Below, one piece after another: positions 35,314-43,048 of a stretch of DNA of 62,516 nucleotides. The notes below the pieces were generated by a model that saw only the letters and a list, made by a program, of their open reading frames with translations, was not told the origin of the DNA and did not search any database. The DNA is from CAZESS01 sp964414415 (GTDB lineage: Archaea > Thermoplasmatota > E2 > UBA202 > DSCA01), in contig CAYPWJ010000007.1 in the NCBI GenBank assembly GCA_964414415.1, forward strand, positions 1-62,516, in the 5' to 3' direction. How positions within the stretch are numbered: the first letter of the stretch is position 1; each line of letters starts with the position of its first letter. A program made the translations under genes and the position numbers.

Positions 35314-36867
35314 TTAGTTGAATGGGTCTCTGAACGAGAGGGCTTTGACTTCGTCGCTGACAGTGTTTCCTGCCGTGTCGACGGCGACGGCCTCGATGCG
35401 GTGGATGCCGCTTTCCTTGTTTTCCCACGGCCACCTATAGGGGGCCTCTGTAACAACGGCCTTTTGTGTGCCGTCGATGTGGAACTCCACCTGCTGGATG
35501 CCGCTCAGGTGGTCGGATGCCTCGGCCTCTATGTCGACCGCTCCGATAACCACGGTCACGGGGAAGTCACAGAGTTCTCTGTCTATCAGGTAGATGCCGT
35601 TGCGGGGCCGTGTTAGCGCAATCTCGGGTGGAGTGTCGTCGATGACCACCGTGGTCTGGTTCATGGTGGTGGTGCCTTCGTCGTCCGTCACCGTTAACGT
35701 CACCGTGTATCTGCCTTCCTCCTGATAGGTGTGGGCAGTGGTCATGCCGTGGCTCGTTGTGCTGTCGCCGAACGCCCAGTTGTAGGAGACGATGTCGCCG
35801 TCCAGGTCGCAACTCCCGGTGCCGTCGAAGGCTATCGATGTCCCCGTGTGGCCATGGTAGGGGCCGCCGGCATCCGCACGAGGCGGGGCGTTGCCACCCA
35901 CCACGTAGTCGGCGATGTTACGGCAGCATGTGTCAAACAGTTCGTCGTCGATGGGGAAATCGAGGGCTCGGAAGTCGGGGCGGAAGTCACGGTTGAAGGC
36001 GATACTCAACGCCGCAATGTTGTAGGTCGAGCATTCGGTAGGAGTGACGCCGTCGTAGTGGAAGGAGAACCGTGAACGTAATGGCTCCTCGAAGGCCTTG
36101 GTGACCTGTTCATAGGTATGCCATCCATACTGGTTGCCGAGGCATATCATCTTGTAGTCGAAGGTCTGACTGGTGAGAATATCCGTGATGTCGAAGGGGC
36201 ATCCCTGTTCTACGTATTGCTCATATCTGCTGCGTTGAAGTTCCATTTCCTCCTCATTGTAGATGTAGTCGAGGCTATCGACAATCTTGGAGGAAAGCCC
36301 GTATTCGTCCTGCTTCTCCAGCATGACATGATACGTGTATACGGTGCTAAGCACCGCAAACGCCTCGTGGTCGAACACATAATCGGCAGCCACCGTAAAA
36401 TACCATGGATACCTGGTGAAAAAGTTGTGTGCCTGCTCATGGCCCATCACATGCCAGCAGTGATGACCGTCATGACGGCTGGGTGCAGCATACTTGCCCA
36501 AGAACACGGCTTCCCCGTTCGCCATTCCATAGACCTCCGACTTGTAATAGAAGGGACAAAAACTGTACGGTGTCTTCCCGTTATGCATCTCTTTCAACGC
36601 CAGATACTGGGCGTCAGTCACATTGACCACGTCCTCAGGCGTAATACCATGGGCTGCCTCTCCCTGCTGGAAAAACCATGCGGGATAGTCATAGAACCCG
36701 GTATAGGTGCCCTCCACGGTGACCGAATCACCTTTGCCTCCAGCGCCGTCAGTATCGCCATGGACGGTATCAGTATCCACTGCTGGCAGACCGTTGGGGG
36801 CAAGCAAGATGACAGCCACGAACAGATATGTCAGACAGCTCGCACTGCGTTCCCTCATCCTGTCCAC
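35314..36867 (-). CDS. exported HExxH metallopeptidase-like protein with PKD domain
   Basis: A 517-aa secreted protein with a signal peptide (SCLTYLFVAVILLAPNGLP). Residues 143-147 are HEQAH and Glu168 lies in FDHEAF, the spacing of gluzincin zinc peptidases (HExxH...E). A PKD domain follows (ADAGGPYHGHTGTS... to about 420), then an Ig-like domain (VEFHIDGTQKAVVTEAPY). I do not recognise the catalytic family beyond the motif, so peptidase activity is inferred. Gene overlaps none; a TTATACCG/AATATTTTTATA region upstream serves as promoter. Confidence 0.7.
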   Translation of the reverse strand: MDRMRERSASCLTYLFVAVILLAPNGLPAVDTDTVHGDTDGAGGKGDSVTVEGTYTGFYDYPAWFFQQGEAAHGITPEDVVNVTDAQYLALKEMHNGKTPYSFCPFYYKSEVYGMANGEAVFLGKYAAPSRHDGHHCWHVMGHEQAHNFFTRYPWYFTVAADYVFDHEAFAVLSTVYTYHVMLEKQDEYGLSSKIVDSLDYIYNEEEMELQRSRYEQYVEQGCPFDITDILTSQTFDYKMICLGNQYGWHTYEQVTKAFEEPLRSRFSFHYDGVTPTECSTYNIAALSIAFNRDFRPDFRALDFPIDDELFDTCCRNIADYVVGGNAPPRADAGGPYHGHTGTSIAFDGTGSCDLDGDIVSYNWAFGDSTTSHGMTTAHTYQEEGRYTVTLTVTDDEGTTTMNQTTVVIDDTPPEIALTRPRNGIYLIDRELCDFPVTVVIGAVDIEAEASDHLSGIQQVEFHIDGTQKAVVTEAPYRWPWENKESGIHRIEAVAVDTAGNTVSDEVKALSFRDPFN

Positions 36868-37007
36868 CTTCCTATTATGAACAGGTTTACGGTATAAAAA
36901 TATTTTATTAGTTTCAGTGTTTTGGAAAATAGCGCGGGCGGCAGCCTCTGTAGCCTTTTTCTGAAGTACTGCCGACCAAGAAAACTATTAAATGGACGGC
37001 GCATTGC

Positions 37008-37571
37008 ATGTCTATGCCTTTGACGGAAATTGTGTTTCACGGGCGTGGGGGGCAGGGGGCAGTGACCGCTGCCAACGTGCTCGCGTATGCCGCGCTCGAA
37101 GCAGGAAATCAGGGAGTACAGGCGTTTCCTTTTTTTGGGGCTGAACGGCGTGGGGCTCCGGTCAAGGCGTTCGCCCGGATATCGGACACAGAGATATGGG
37201 TGCGGAGTCAGATACACGAGCCGGACATCGTCATGGTGCTCGACACCGGTATCATGGACAGCGTTGACGTCACCGTGGGCCTCAAAGAGCATGGCGCCAT
37301 CGTGATGAACACGCCGCGCAGCGCCGACGAGCTTGATCTGTCCTTCAGGGTGCTGCCGGTCGACGCGACGGCCATCGCCATCGATCACGACATCGTTGTG
37401 GGCGGCATTCCCATCGTCAACACCGCTATCCTGGGGGCGCTTCCCTATCTCATCGACAATCTGTCCATTGAGGCGGTCACCAACGCCATCAGGCAGCGCT
37501 GGTCGGGTGAGGCCGGCGAGGCCAACGCTGCTGCGGCGGAGCAGGCTCATCGGGAGGTGCAGGTATCATGA
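37008..37571 (+). CDS. porG: pyruvate:ferredoxin oxidoreductase gamma subunit
   Basis: The gamma chain (187 aa) of pyruvate/2-ketoacid:ferredoxin oxidoreductase. It has IVFHGRGGQGAVTAANVLA at the N-terminus, GAERRGAPVKAFARI, and GGIPIVNTAILGALPYL. It is the first gene of porGDAB and overlaps porD by 4 nt (ATGA). A CTATTAAAT box lies about 20 nt upstream. A second ATG at 37014 is an equal candidate. Confidence 0.93.
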   Translation: MSMPLTEIVFHGRGGQGAVTAANVLAYAALEAGNQGVQAFPFFGAERRGAPVKAFARISDTEIWVRSQIHEPDIVMVLDTGIMDSVDVTVGLKEHGAIVMNTPRSADELDLSFRVLPVDATAIAIDHDIVVGGIPIVNTAILGALPYLIDNLSIEAVTNAIRQRWSGEAGEANAAAAEQAHREVQVS

Positions 37572-37813
37572 AGACCACGATTTCGAAGCCGGAGAAGGCG
37601 GCGATGGGGAAGACGGGCAGTTGGCGTGTGTTCCGGCCTGATCTGGATGAAGAAAAATGCATTAGGTGCTGGCGCTGCTGGATTTTTTGTCCTGAGGGTG
37701 CCATCGAGCGGAACGAGTTGCCGTGCATCGACTATGACTTCTGCAAGGGCTGCGGCGTCTGTGCAACTGAATGCCCCGTCGACGCTATTACCATGGAGCG
37801 TGAGGAAAAATGA
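37568..37813 (+). CDS. porD: pyruvate:ferredoxin oxidoreductase delta subunit
   Basis: An 81-aa two-cluster ferredoxin-like chain. Cysteine motifs are CIRCWRCWIFC followed by P and CKGCGVCATECP, each binding a [4Fe-4S] cluster that relays electrons to ferredoxin. Its ATG overlaps the porG stop and its stop overlaps the porA start by 4 nt, so the four subunits should be translated in step. Confidence 0.93.
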   Translation: MKTTISKPEKAAMGKTGSWRVFRPDLDEEKCIRCWRCWIFCPEGAIERNELPCIDYDFCKGCGVCATECPVDAITMEREEK

Positions 37814-38937
37814 AGGTCATCGACACGGCGAACGACATCGCGGCGCTGGCCGCCAAGATGGCCAGGCCGGATGTCATCGCTGCCTATCCCATCACGCCGC
37901 AGACGGTCATCGTGGAGCGGCTGTCGAAGTACGTGGAGAACGACGAGCTGGACAGCCAGTTCATCCGGGTGGAGTCGGAGCATTCGGCGATGGCGGCCTG
38001 CATCGGCGCCGGCGCGTCGGGTTCCCGGACGTTTACCGCGACCGCCTCGCACGGCCTGCTGTTGATGCACGAGATGCTGCACTGGGCGGCGCTGGCCCGC
38101 ATTCCGGTCGTGATGGTGAACGTCAACCGGGCTATCGGGCCGGGCTGGACTATCTGGAGCGACTGCAACGACGCGATGTCGCAGCGTGACACGGGCTGGC
38201 TGCAGTTCTATTGCTCGAGCAACCAGGAGGTCTTCGACAGCGTGATGCAGGCGTATCGCATCGCGGAGCACGAAGACGTGATGCTGCCGGTGATGGTCAA
38301 CTACGACGGCTTCATTCTGTCGCATACCTCGATGGCTGTCGACGTTCCAGAGCAGGAGGCCGTCGATGACTTCCTCCCCTCCTTTAAGCCAGGCTGGACG
38401 CTCGATGTCGACAACCCGGTGACGCACGGCAACATCATCGGACCGGAGTATTACATGGAGGTCCGTTACGACATGCACCAGGCGCAGCATCGCGCCAAAG
38501 ACGTCATCGAGGAGGTCGGCAATGCGTGGGAGGACATCGGCGACAGCTACGGCCTTGTTGACACGTATCGCTGCAGCGATGCAGACATGGTCATCGTGGC
38601 CATGGGTGCTCTGGGGGCTGAAGCGCACAGGGCGGTCGACGAGCTTCGCGACAACGGAACGGCAGCTGGCCTGGCAAGGGTGCGCGTCTTCCGCCCGTTT
38701 CCACGGGAGGCGCTGCAGCGTATCGCCGACGACGCCGACATGGTCGTCATCGACCGTGACATATCCCCGGGCATGGACGGGGTGCTGGCCACCGAGATGC
38801 GATCCTCGCTCGACGCTGAGATACATTCGTTTATTGCAGGCCTCGGCGGCCGGGATGTCACCTACAAGGACATCATGCGTATCTACGAGCTGGCCGAGCA
38901 GGGCAAAACCGGCTGGTACTCCGTGGAGGTGCAATAA
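37810..38937 (+). CDS. porA: pyruvate:ferredoxin oxidoreductase alpha subunit
   Basis: The alpha chain (375 aa) binds the pyrophosphate part of TPP with the beta chain. It carries the domain I motif AYPITPQT near residue 27, SEHSAMAACIGAGASGSRTFTA, and VNVNRAIGPGWTIWSDC. The C-terminal part includes VIVAMGALGAEAHRAVDELR (domain II). Overlaps porD by 4 nt and porB by 1 nt. Confidence 0.95.
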   Translation: MKVIDTANDIAALAAKMARPDVIAAYPITPQTVIVERLSKYVENDELDSQFIRVESEHSAMAACIGAGASGSRTFTATASHGLLLMHEMLHWAALARIPVVMVNVNRAIGPGWTIWSDCNDAMSQRDTGWLQFYCSSNQEVFDSVMQAYRIAEHEDVMLPVMVNYDGFILSHTSMAVDVPEQEAVDDFLPSFKPGWTLDVDNPVTHGNIIGPEYYMEVRYDMHQAQHRAKDVIEEVGNAWEDIGDSYGLVDTYRCSDADMVIVAMGALGAEAHRAVDELRDNGTAAGLARVRVFRPFPREALQRIADDADMVVIDRDISPGMDGVLATEMRSSLDAEIHSFIAGLGGRDVTYKDIMRIYELAEQGKTGWYSVEVQ

Positions 38938-39836
38938 TGGCGTTGAAAGATTTACCCAAAGAAGAATACGTGCTGCAGGGCAACGCGTCCTGCCCGGGCT
39001 GCCCCATCACGATCGCGCTGCGCACGGTGCTCAAGGCCCTCGGCAGGGACACCATCGTGACCGTCCCCGCGTCATGCAGCGCCGTCATCCAGTCGCTCTA
39101 TCCCGAGACGTCATTTGACGTGCCGACGATGAATATCGCGTTTGAAGCAGCTGCAGCGAGCGCCTCGGGTATAGCGGCGTCGCTGAAGGCGCAGAAAAAC
39201 GACGACGTGACCGTCCTCGCGTGGGCCGGCGACGGCGGCAGCTACGACATCGGGCTGCAGGCGCTCAGCGGGGCGCTGGAGCGCGGTACTGATTTCATCT
39301 ATGTCTGCTACAACAACCAGATGTACTCCAACACGGGTATCCAGCGGAGCGGTGCGACGCCCTACGGCGCCTGGACGACGACGACCTGGAAGGGCAAGAA
39401 GGAGCAGCAGAAGAACCTCGCGGAGATCGCGATGGCACACGAGATTCCCTACGTCGCCACGGCCAGCATCGCCTACCCGGAGGATCTCTACCGGAAGGCA
39501 AAAAAGGCCAAGGAGACCAGGGGCCCCAAGTACATGGAGATCCTGTGTCCCTGTCCACCCGGCTGGCGGTTCGACATGAGCAAGACCGTCACGATGGCGC
39601 GGCTGGCCGTCGAGACGGGCATATGGCTGCTGTATGAATACGAGGACGGCTCTCTGTCGTTCAACCCGCCGTCGAAGCAGATCATCGAGGGCGACAGCGA
39701 CCCCGCGCCGGTGGAGGACTGGCTCCGTCTGCAGGGACGCTTCCGGAATCTCACCGACAGCGACGTTGACAAAATCAAGGACGCCATGCGGGAGCGCTGG
39801 GCGTTATACCGGAAAAAAGCCGAGCTGTACGGCTAG
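38937..39836 (+). CDS. porB: pyruvate:ferredoxin oxidoreductase beta subunit
   Basis: The TPP- and [4Fe-4S]-binding chain (299 aa). NASCPGCPITIALR holds two cluster cysteines; SCSAVI is part of the active-site region; WAGDGGSYDIG with CYNNQMYSNTG is the Mg-TPP motif GDG...NN. It completes the operon, which converts pyruvate to acetyl-CoA with reduced ferredoxin. It converges with the PHP gene with 4-bp overlap. Confidence 0.94.
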   Translation: MALKDLPKEEYVLQGNASCPGCPITIALRTVLKALGRDTIVTVPASCSAVIQSLYPETSFDVPTMNIAFEAAAASASGIAASLKAQKNDDVTVLAWAGDGGSYDIGLQALSGALERGTDFIYVCYNNQMYSNTGIQRSGATPYGAWTTTTWKGKKEQQKNLAEIAMAHEIPYVATASIAYPEDLYRKAKKAKETRGPKYMEILCPCPPGWRFDMSKTVTMARLAVETGIWLLYEYEDGSLSFNPPSKQIIEGDSDPAPVEDWLRLQGRFRNLTDSDVDKIKDAMRERWALYRKKAELYG

Positions 39837-40474
39837 ACGCGTCTGCATCCCCGGCCCACGTATCGCCTGAATGTGTCGAGTGCCGAGCGGAGCGGACGCC
39901 TGAATGATGTCGTTCCATCGGCTTCGGTGTCTCCTGCGTTGATAGCTGCAAGCAAGTCGTCGACTGTCTCCGCATCTGCCGTCGTGTAGCCGCTGCCTGC
40001 CTCCCGGAGCTGGTGGGCGTCGCTGCCGCCGGTCGCGGGAAGGCCGTGGCGGTCGGCGAGCGCTGCAGCCTGCTTGTTTTGCCGGGGGAAATCTCGTCCG
40101 TTGAATGCCTCCACTGCATCCACGTGTAATCCTTTGAGGCTGGCGATTGACGGTGATGAACGGCGGAAGGGATGCGGCACGACGGCGATGCCGCCCTGTG
40201 CGTGTATTTCATCGATGGTGGTGGCGGCGTCGCGGCTGTTGATGTCGGCGGTGATGCCGAGGCCGAGGAGATGCCCCCGCGTTGTTGACACTTCGATGCC
40301 TGGAACGATGAGGAAGTCTGGTGTGTCGTATGTCTTGAGGGCGCCGGTGACGGTGTCGTGGTCGGTGATGGCCATACCGGTGAATCCTTGTTTTTTCAGA
40401 TAGCGGGCCATGTCGATTGGCGAGATGCGACCGTCTTTGGAATAATGCGTGTGGACGTGGAGGTCGAATCGCAT
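39833..40474 (-). CDS. PHP-domain metal-dependent phosphoesterase
   Basis: This 213-aa protein shows the PHP motifs: MRFDLHVHTHYSKDG, ITDHDTVTG, PGIEVSTTRGH, VVPHPFRR and TGGSDAHQL, giving a trinuclear metal site. It matches the standalone PHP phosphatase group (nucleotide or 3',5'-bisphosphate phosphatase type). It is transcribed toward porB. Its ATG lies 26 bp downstream of the RHH-PAS gene's stop, so the two may be one leftward operon. Confidence 0.88.
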   Translation of the reverse strand: MRFDLHVHTHYSKDGRISPIDMARYLKKQGFTGMAITDHDTVTGALKTYDTPDFLIVPGIEVSTTRGHLLGLGITADINSRDAATTIDEIHAQGGIAVVPHPFRRSSPSIASLKGLHVDAVEAFNGRDFPRQNKQAAALADRHGLPATGGSDAHQLREAGSGYTTADAETVDDLLAAINAGDTEADGTTSFRRPLRSALDTFRRYVGRGCRRV

Positions 40475-40499
40475 CGGAAACAGAATGATGGGGCGGTAT

Positions 40500-41441
40500 T
40501 TAACTACCGTCGTTGTCCGCAGCTCGCACGACCGACAGGATGGCGGGCTCCCCGTCGTAGGTGATTGCCTGCGAGGAGGTCTCTATATGCCGCGTTTCTC
40601 CGTCTTTGGTGGTGACGGCGTAGTGCTGGATGGGTGAGATACCCTCGCCTTTGAGGCGTTTGCGCTCGTTTTCTTCGGCTTTTTCTCTGCTTTCAGGCGT
40701 GAAGAGCTCCATGGCGTTCATACCCTCGAGTTCTTCAGGGGTGTAGCCCGAGACGTGACATTTGCCGGCAGCGTATCGAATATGGCTGTTCTGGATGATG
40801 AGGACTGAGTCGTATATCTCGTTGAGGATGGTGGCGAAGAGACTGTGCTCCTTTTTGAGGCGGTCTTCCGCCATCTTGCGGACCGTGATGTCTTTGCCGG
40901 TGCCTACATACCGGATGGCTCCCTCGTCGTCGGTGATGGTGCCGACGCTCAGCAGGAAGTCGAGTGTCTTGCCGTCGCGACGCTCCAGGGCGACGTCTCG
41001 GTCGCGTACGATGTCCTGCCGCGCCTGGGTCATTATCTCGTTGAGTTGTTCCTGGCTGGCAAACAGGATGGAGATGTCTTTCCCCAGCAGGTCTTCTTTC
41101 TCGTTGTAGCCGAGCTGGTCGATGAGCTGCCGGTTGCAGTTCAGGATGCTGCCGTCCGCAGCGATGATGAAGGCCGGGTCGCTGCAGGTTTCAAATATGC
41201 GCCGGTATTCGCTTCCTTCGACCGTCGAAACGATGTCGACCTTGCGGAGCAATCCTTCGAGGTCGATGCGTTGCAGGAATGCCTCCCGTCGCTCGTTCCG
41301 TATGTTGGCCACGTGAAGCCGTATGGCTTCCTTGCAGAACTCGGCGATGCTCGAATATCCGAGGCGGGGATCGCCTTTTACGTTTTCCCGCAGTTCGTCA
41401 TGGAGTTCTTTTGGAACGGATATCGTGCTGTAATTCGACAT
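40500..41441 (-). CDS. RHH DNA-binding domain fused to two PAS domains
   Basis: The 313-aa protein starts with a CopG-type ribbon-helix-helix (MSNYSTISVPKELHDELREN...IAEFCKEAIRLHV, 1-45). Two PAS domains follow (about 80-190: FETCSDPAFIIAADGSILNCN, GTGKDITVRKMAEDRLKKE; about 205-313: ILNEIYDSVLIIQNSHIRYAAGKC, PEELEGMNAMELFTPESREK). No kinase is attached, so this looks like a one-component sensor and transcription factor. GTG 41456 is a poorer start. TATA-like ATTATATATA is at 41471-41480. The PAS ligand is unknown. Confidence 0.85.
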   Translation of the reverse strand: MSNYSTISVPKELHDELRENVKGDPRLGYSSIAEFCKEAIRLHVANIRNERREAFLQRIDLEGLLRKVDIVSTVEGSEYRRIFETCSDPAFIIAADGSILNCNRQLIDQLGYNEKEDLLGKDISILFASQEQLNEIMTQARQDIVRDRDVALERRDGKTLDFLLSVGTITDDEGAIRYVGTGKDITVRKMAEDRLKKEHSLFATILNEIYDSVLIIQNSHIRYAAGKCHVSGYTPEELEGMNAMELFTPESREKAEENERKRLKGEGISPIQHYAVTTKDGETRHIETSSQAITYDGEPAILSVVRAADNDGS

Positions 41442-41470
41442 AGTAATTACGCACACATAATGTAGATTGA

Positions 41471-41480
41471 TATATATAAT
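41471..41480 (-). promoter_or_regulatory. TATA box of the RHH-PAS gene
   Basis: On the minus strand ATTATATATA lies 30-39 nt before the ATG. The IS4-like insertion ends only 12 bp upstream of it. Confidence 0.5.
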
Positions 41481-41492
41481 TTGTTGTCTTAT

Positions 41493-41506
41493 TAGTCTCT
41501 GCGAAT
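41493..41506 (+). repeat. left TIR of the IS4-like element
   Basis: TAGTCTCTGCGAAT; its exact reverse complement occurs at 42974-42987 and the TSD CTTAT abuts it at 41488-41492. Confidence 0.93.
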
Positions 41507-41541
41507 AGGATTTTTCCCGGAAAATTTCAACAGAATTAAAA

Positions 41542-41561
41542 GCAGGGAGCCTGCTCCCTGC
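41542..41561 (+). promoter_or_regulatory. hairpin in the transposase mRNA leader
   Basis: GCAGGGAGC (41542-41550) and GCTCCCTGC (41553-41561) form a perfect 9-bp stem with a two-base turn. It lies 15 nt before the transposase ATG and next to the GGGGAGGGG Shine-Dalgarno-like tract, so it could restrain translation. Confidence 0.5.
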
Positions 41562-41576
41562 GGGGAGGGGAGCAGG

Positions 41577-42788
41577 ATGTCACTCGAAAGCTTTGGGCAG
41601 AAAATTGGGACACTCATAGAGAAACAATATTGTGAGGTCATCAAAACATGGGTGGAGCTCTTCGTTCCCGCAAACCCGGTCTATTCAGTGGAAGAGACCA
41701 TCCACCTATTGTCTATGACTGGGGCCCGGAACAGCTATGTCAACGCGGTGGCCAAAAATCTGAAGATGGCTGGCCATGACGTCCAAACCGGGGAGACCGC
41801 CCTGGAGCGAATTCGTTCACTGCAATCCAGGCAGCTGTTCACCGACATGAAACAGGCGAATGACGCCATCATCACCCGGGCGGTAGAACGTGACGAATTG
41901 GCTGGCGGACTCGTCGTGGCCATGGATGCACATAACGTGTATCGCCATACCAAGATACCCATGGATGCAGACCGGAAACGAACCGCTTCGGATATCAGAA
42001 CGGTGAAGGGAAGAAAACCGAAGAACGGCACCTGTTACGCACATGAATATATGACGGTGCAAAATGTAAAAATGAGGGACGAGCCGACCTATGTATGTGC
42101 ATTTGACCGGGTGCTGCCCCTCCAAAACACGACTGAGATCGCCCGAGGTCTGTTGCGTGAAACCACGGCCAAGACCGATGCGTTCATAGAGCTGGTGATA
42201 GCGGACGGAGCCTTCGATGACATCGATACCCTGTCCATGTTCATGGAGGAAGACCTCTCCTTTCTGGTACGAGCCGACCAGGACCAACGAGTAAAACGAG
42301 TCATAGAAGAGAAGGGAGATGACAATCATGTTGAATATGGCTACGTGAAAGGAGACAACCAACGACACGTAACGGCCAACCTCATTATACTGAATGTTGC
42401 CTGGCTGAAAGAGCATGGGATAACATATCCCTTGAAAACGAAAGGCCATATCACCTTTTTCACCAATCTTTCCCCTGACGAAAACGAGTCTGAGAAGTCT
42501 TTCTGCCTGAAGATTGCTAGATACTACAAAAAGAGATGGGGCATAGAGACCGGCTATCGAGACATCAGCGATTTCGAGGCAAAGACCCATTCTCTCAGTG
42601 ACGCGGTCCGGCTGTTCCTCTATCTGCAAGCCATCCTTCTCTACAACCTCTGGGTACAAATCAACCTGAAATTCCAACACGACCCGGAACGGCAAAAACA
42701 TTTCCCCGACGGGATACCCAAGTCCACCATCACCTTCCTCATCGAGCAGATAATACAAGAAAAAGTGGATGACACATCAGACGCCTAG
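41577..42788 (+). CDS. IS4-like DDE transposase
   Basis: This 403-aa transposase has Asp117 (VAMDAHN), Asp210 (VIADGAFD) and Glu324 in YYKKRWGIETGYRD, which is the YREK-like signature of IS4-type enzymes. The frame is unbroken and the element has intact ends, so it may still move. GGGGAGGGG lies before the ATG. Base composition is lower in GC than neighbouring genes. Confidence 0.9.
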   Translation: MSLESFGQKIGTLIEKQYCEVIKTWVELFVPANPVYSVEETIHLLSMTGARNSYVNAVAKNLKMAGHDVQTGETALERIRSLQSRQLFTDMKQANDAIITRAVERDELAGGLVVAMDAHNVYRHTKIPMDADRKRTASDIRTVKGRKPKNGTCYAHEYMTVQNVKMRDEPTYVCAFDRVLPLQNTTEIARGLLRETTAKTDAFIELVIADGAFDDIDTLSMFMEEDLSFLVRADQDQRVKRVIEEKGDDNHVEYGYVKGDNQRHVTANLIILNVAWLKEHGITYPLKTKGHITFFTNLSPDENESEKSFCLKIARYYKKRWGIETGYRDISDFEAKTHSLSDAVRLFLYLQAILLYNLWVQINLKFQHDPERQKHFPDGIPKSTITFLIEQIIQEKVDDTSDA

Positions 42789-42973
42789 CCCGTGGATACA
42801 TGGCTCCATGCCGCCATATCCACGATGGGAGAGCCGGAGCTATCGGCAGCTCCATTGCCCCGAACCGGGCTTTCCCTCTTGGAATGGTATTCGGCGGCTC
42901 TTGTCGCCTCTCTTAGCACACAATGCTCTCTCTGGGAAACCCAGACAGGAAAATCAACACAAAAAACCGCGTC

Positions 42974-42987
42974 ATTCGCAGAGACTA
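42974..42987 (-). repeat. right TIR of the IS4-like element
   Basis: ATTCGCAGAGACTA, the exact reverse complement of 41493-41506; the second CTTAT follows at 42988-42992. Between the transposase stop and this repeat (42789-42973) I see no other gene. Confidence 0.93.
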
Positions 42988-42993
42988 CTTATA

Positions 42994-43031
42994 CGGGCAA
43001 TTTTGTGCTATGAGCACAATGACCGTGCCCG
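42994..43031 (-). terminator. hairpin after metG
   Basis: Outer arms CGGGCA (42994-42999)/TGCCCG (43026-43031) and inner arms TTGTGC (43003-43008)/GCACAA (43014-43019) form a two-part stem 18 bp downstream of the metG stop. It could instead be an operator, as the inner palindrome resembles 24-59. Confidence 0.45.
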
Positions 43032-43048
43032 TCGACGGACCGGACACG

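Larger units (their letters stand above)
41493..42987 (+). mobile_element. IS4-like insertion sequence, intact, 1495 bp
   Basis: The perfect 14-bp TIRs TAGTCTCTGCGAAT (41493-41506) and its complement (42974-42987) bound the element. CTTAT is directly repeated at 41488-41492 and 42988-42992 as the 5-bp target duplication. One transposase ORF (41577-42788) fills it. All parts agree, so the ends are well determined. Confidence 0.93.
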
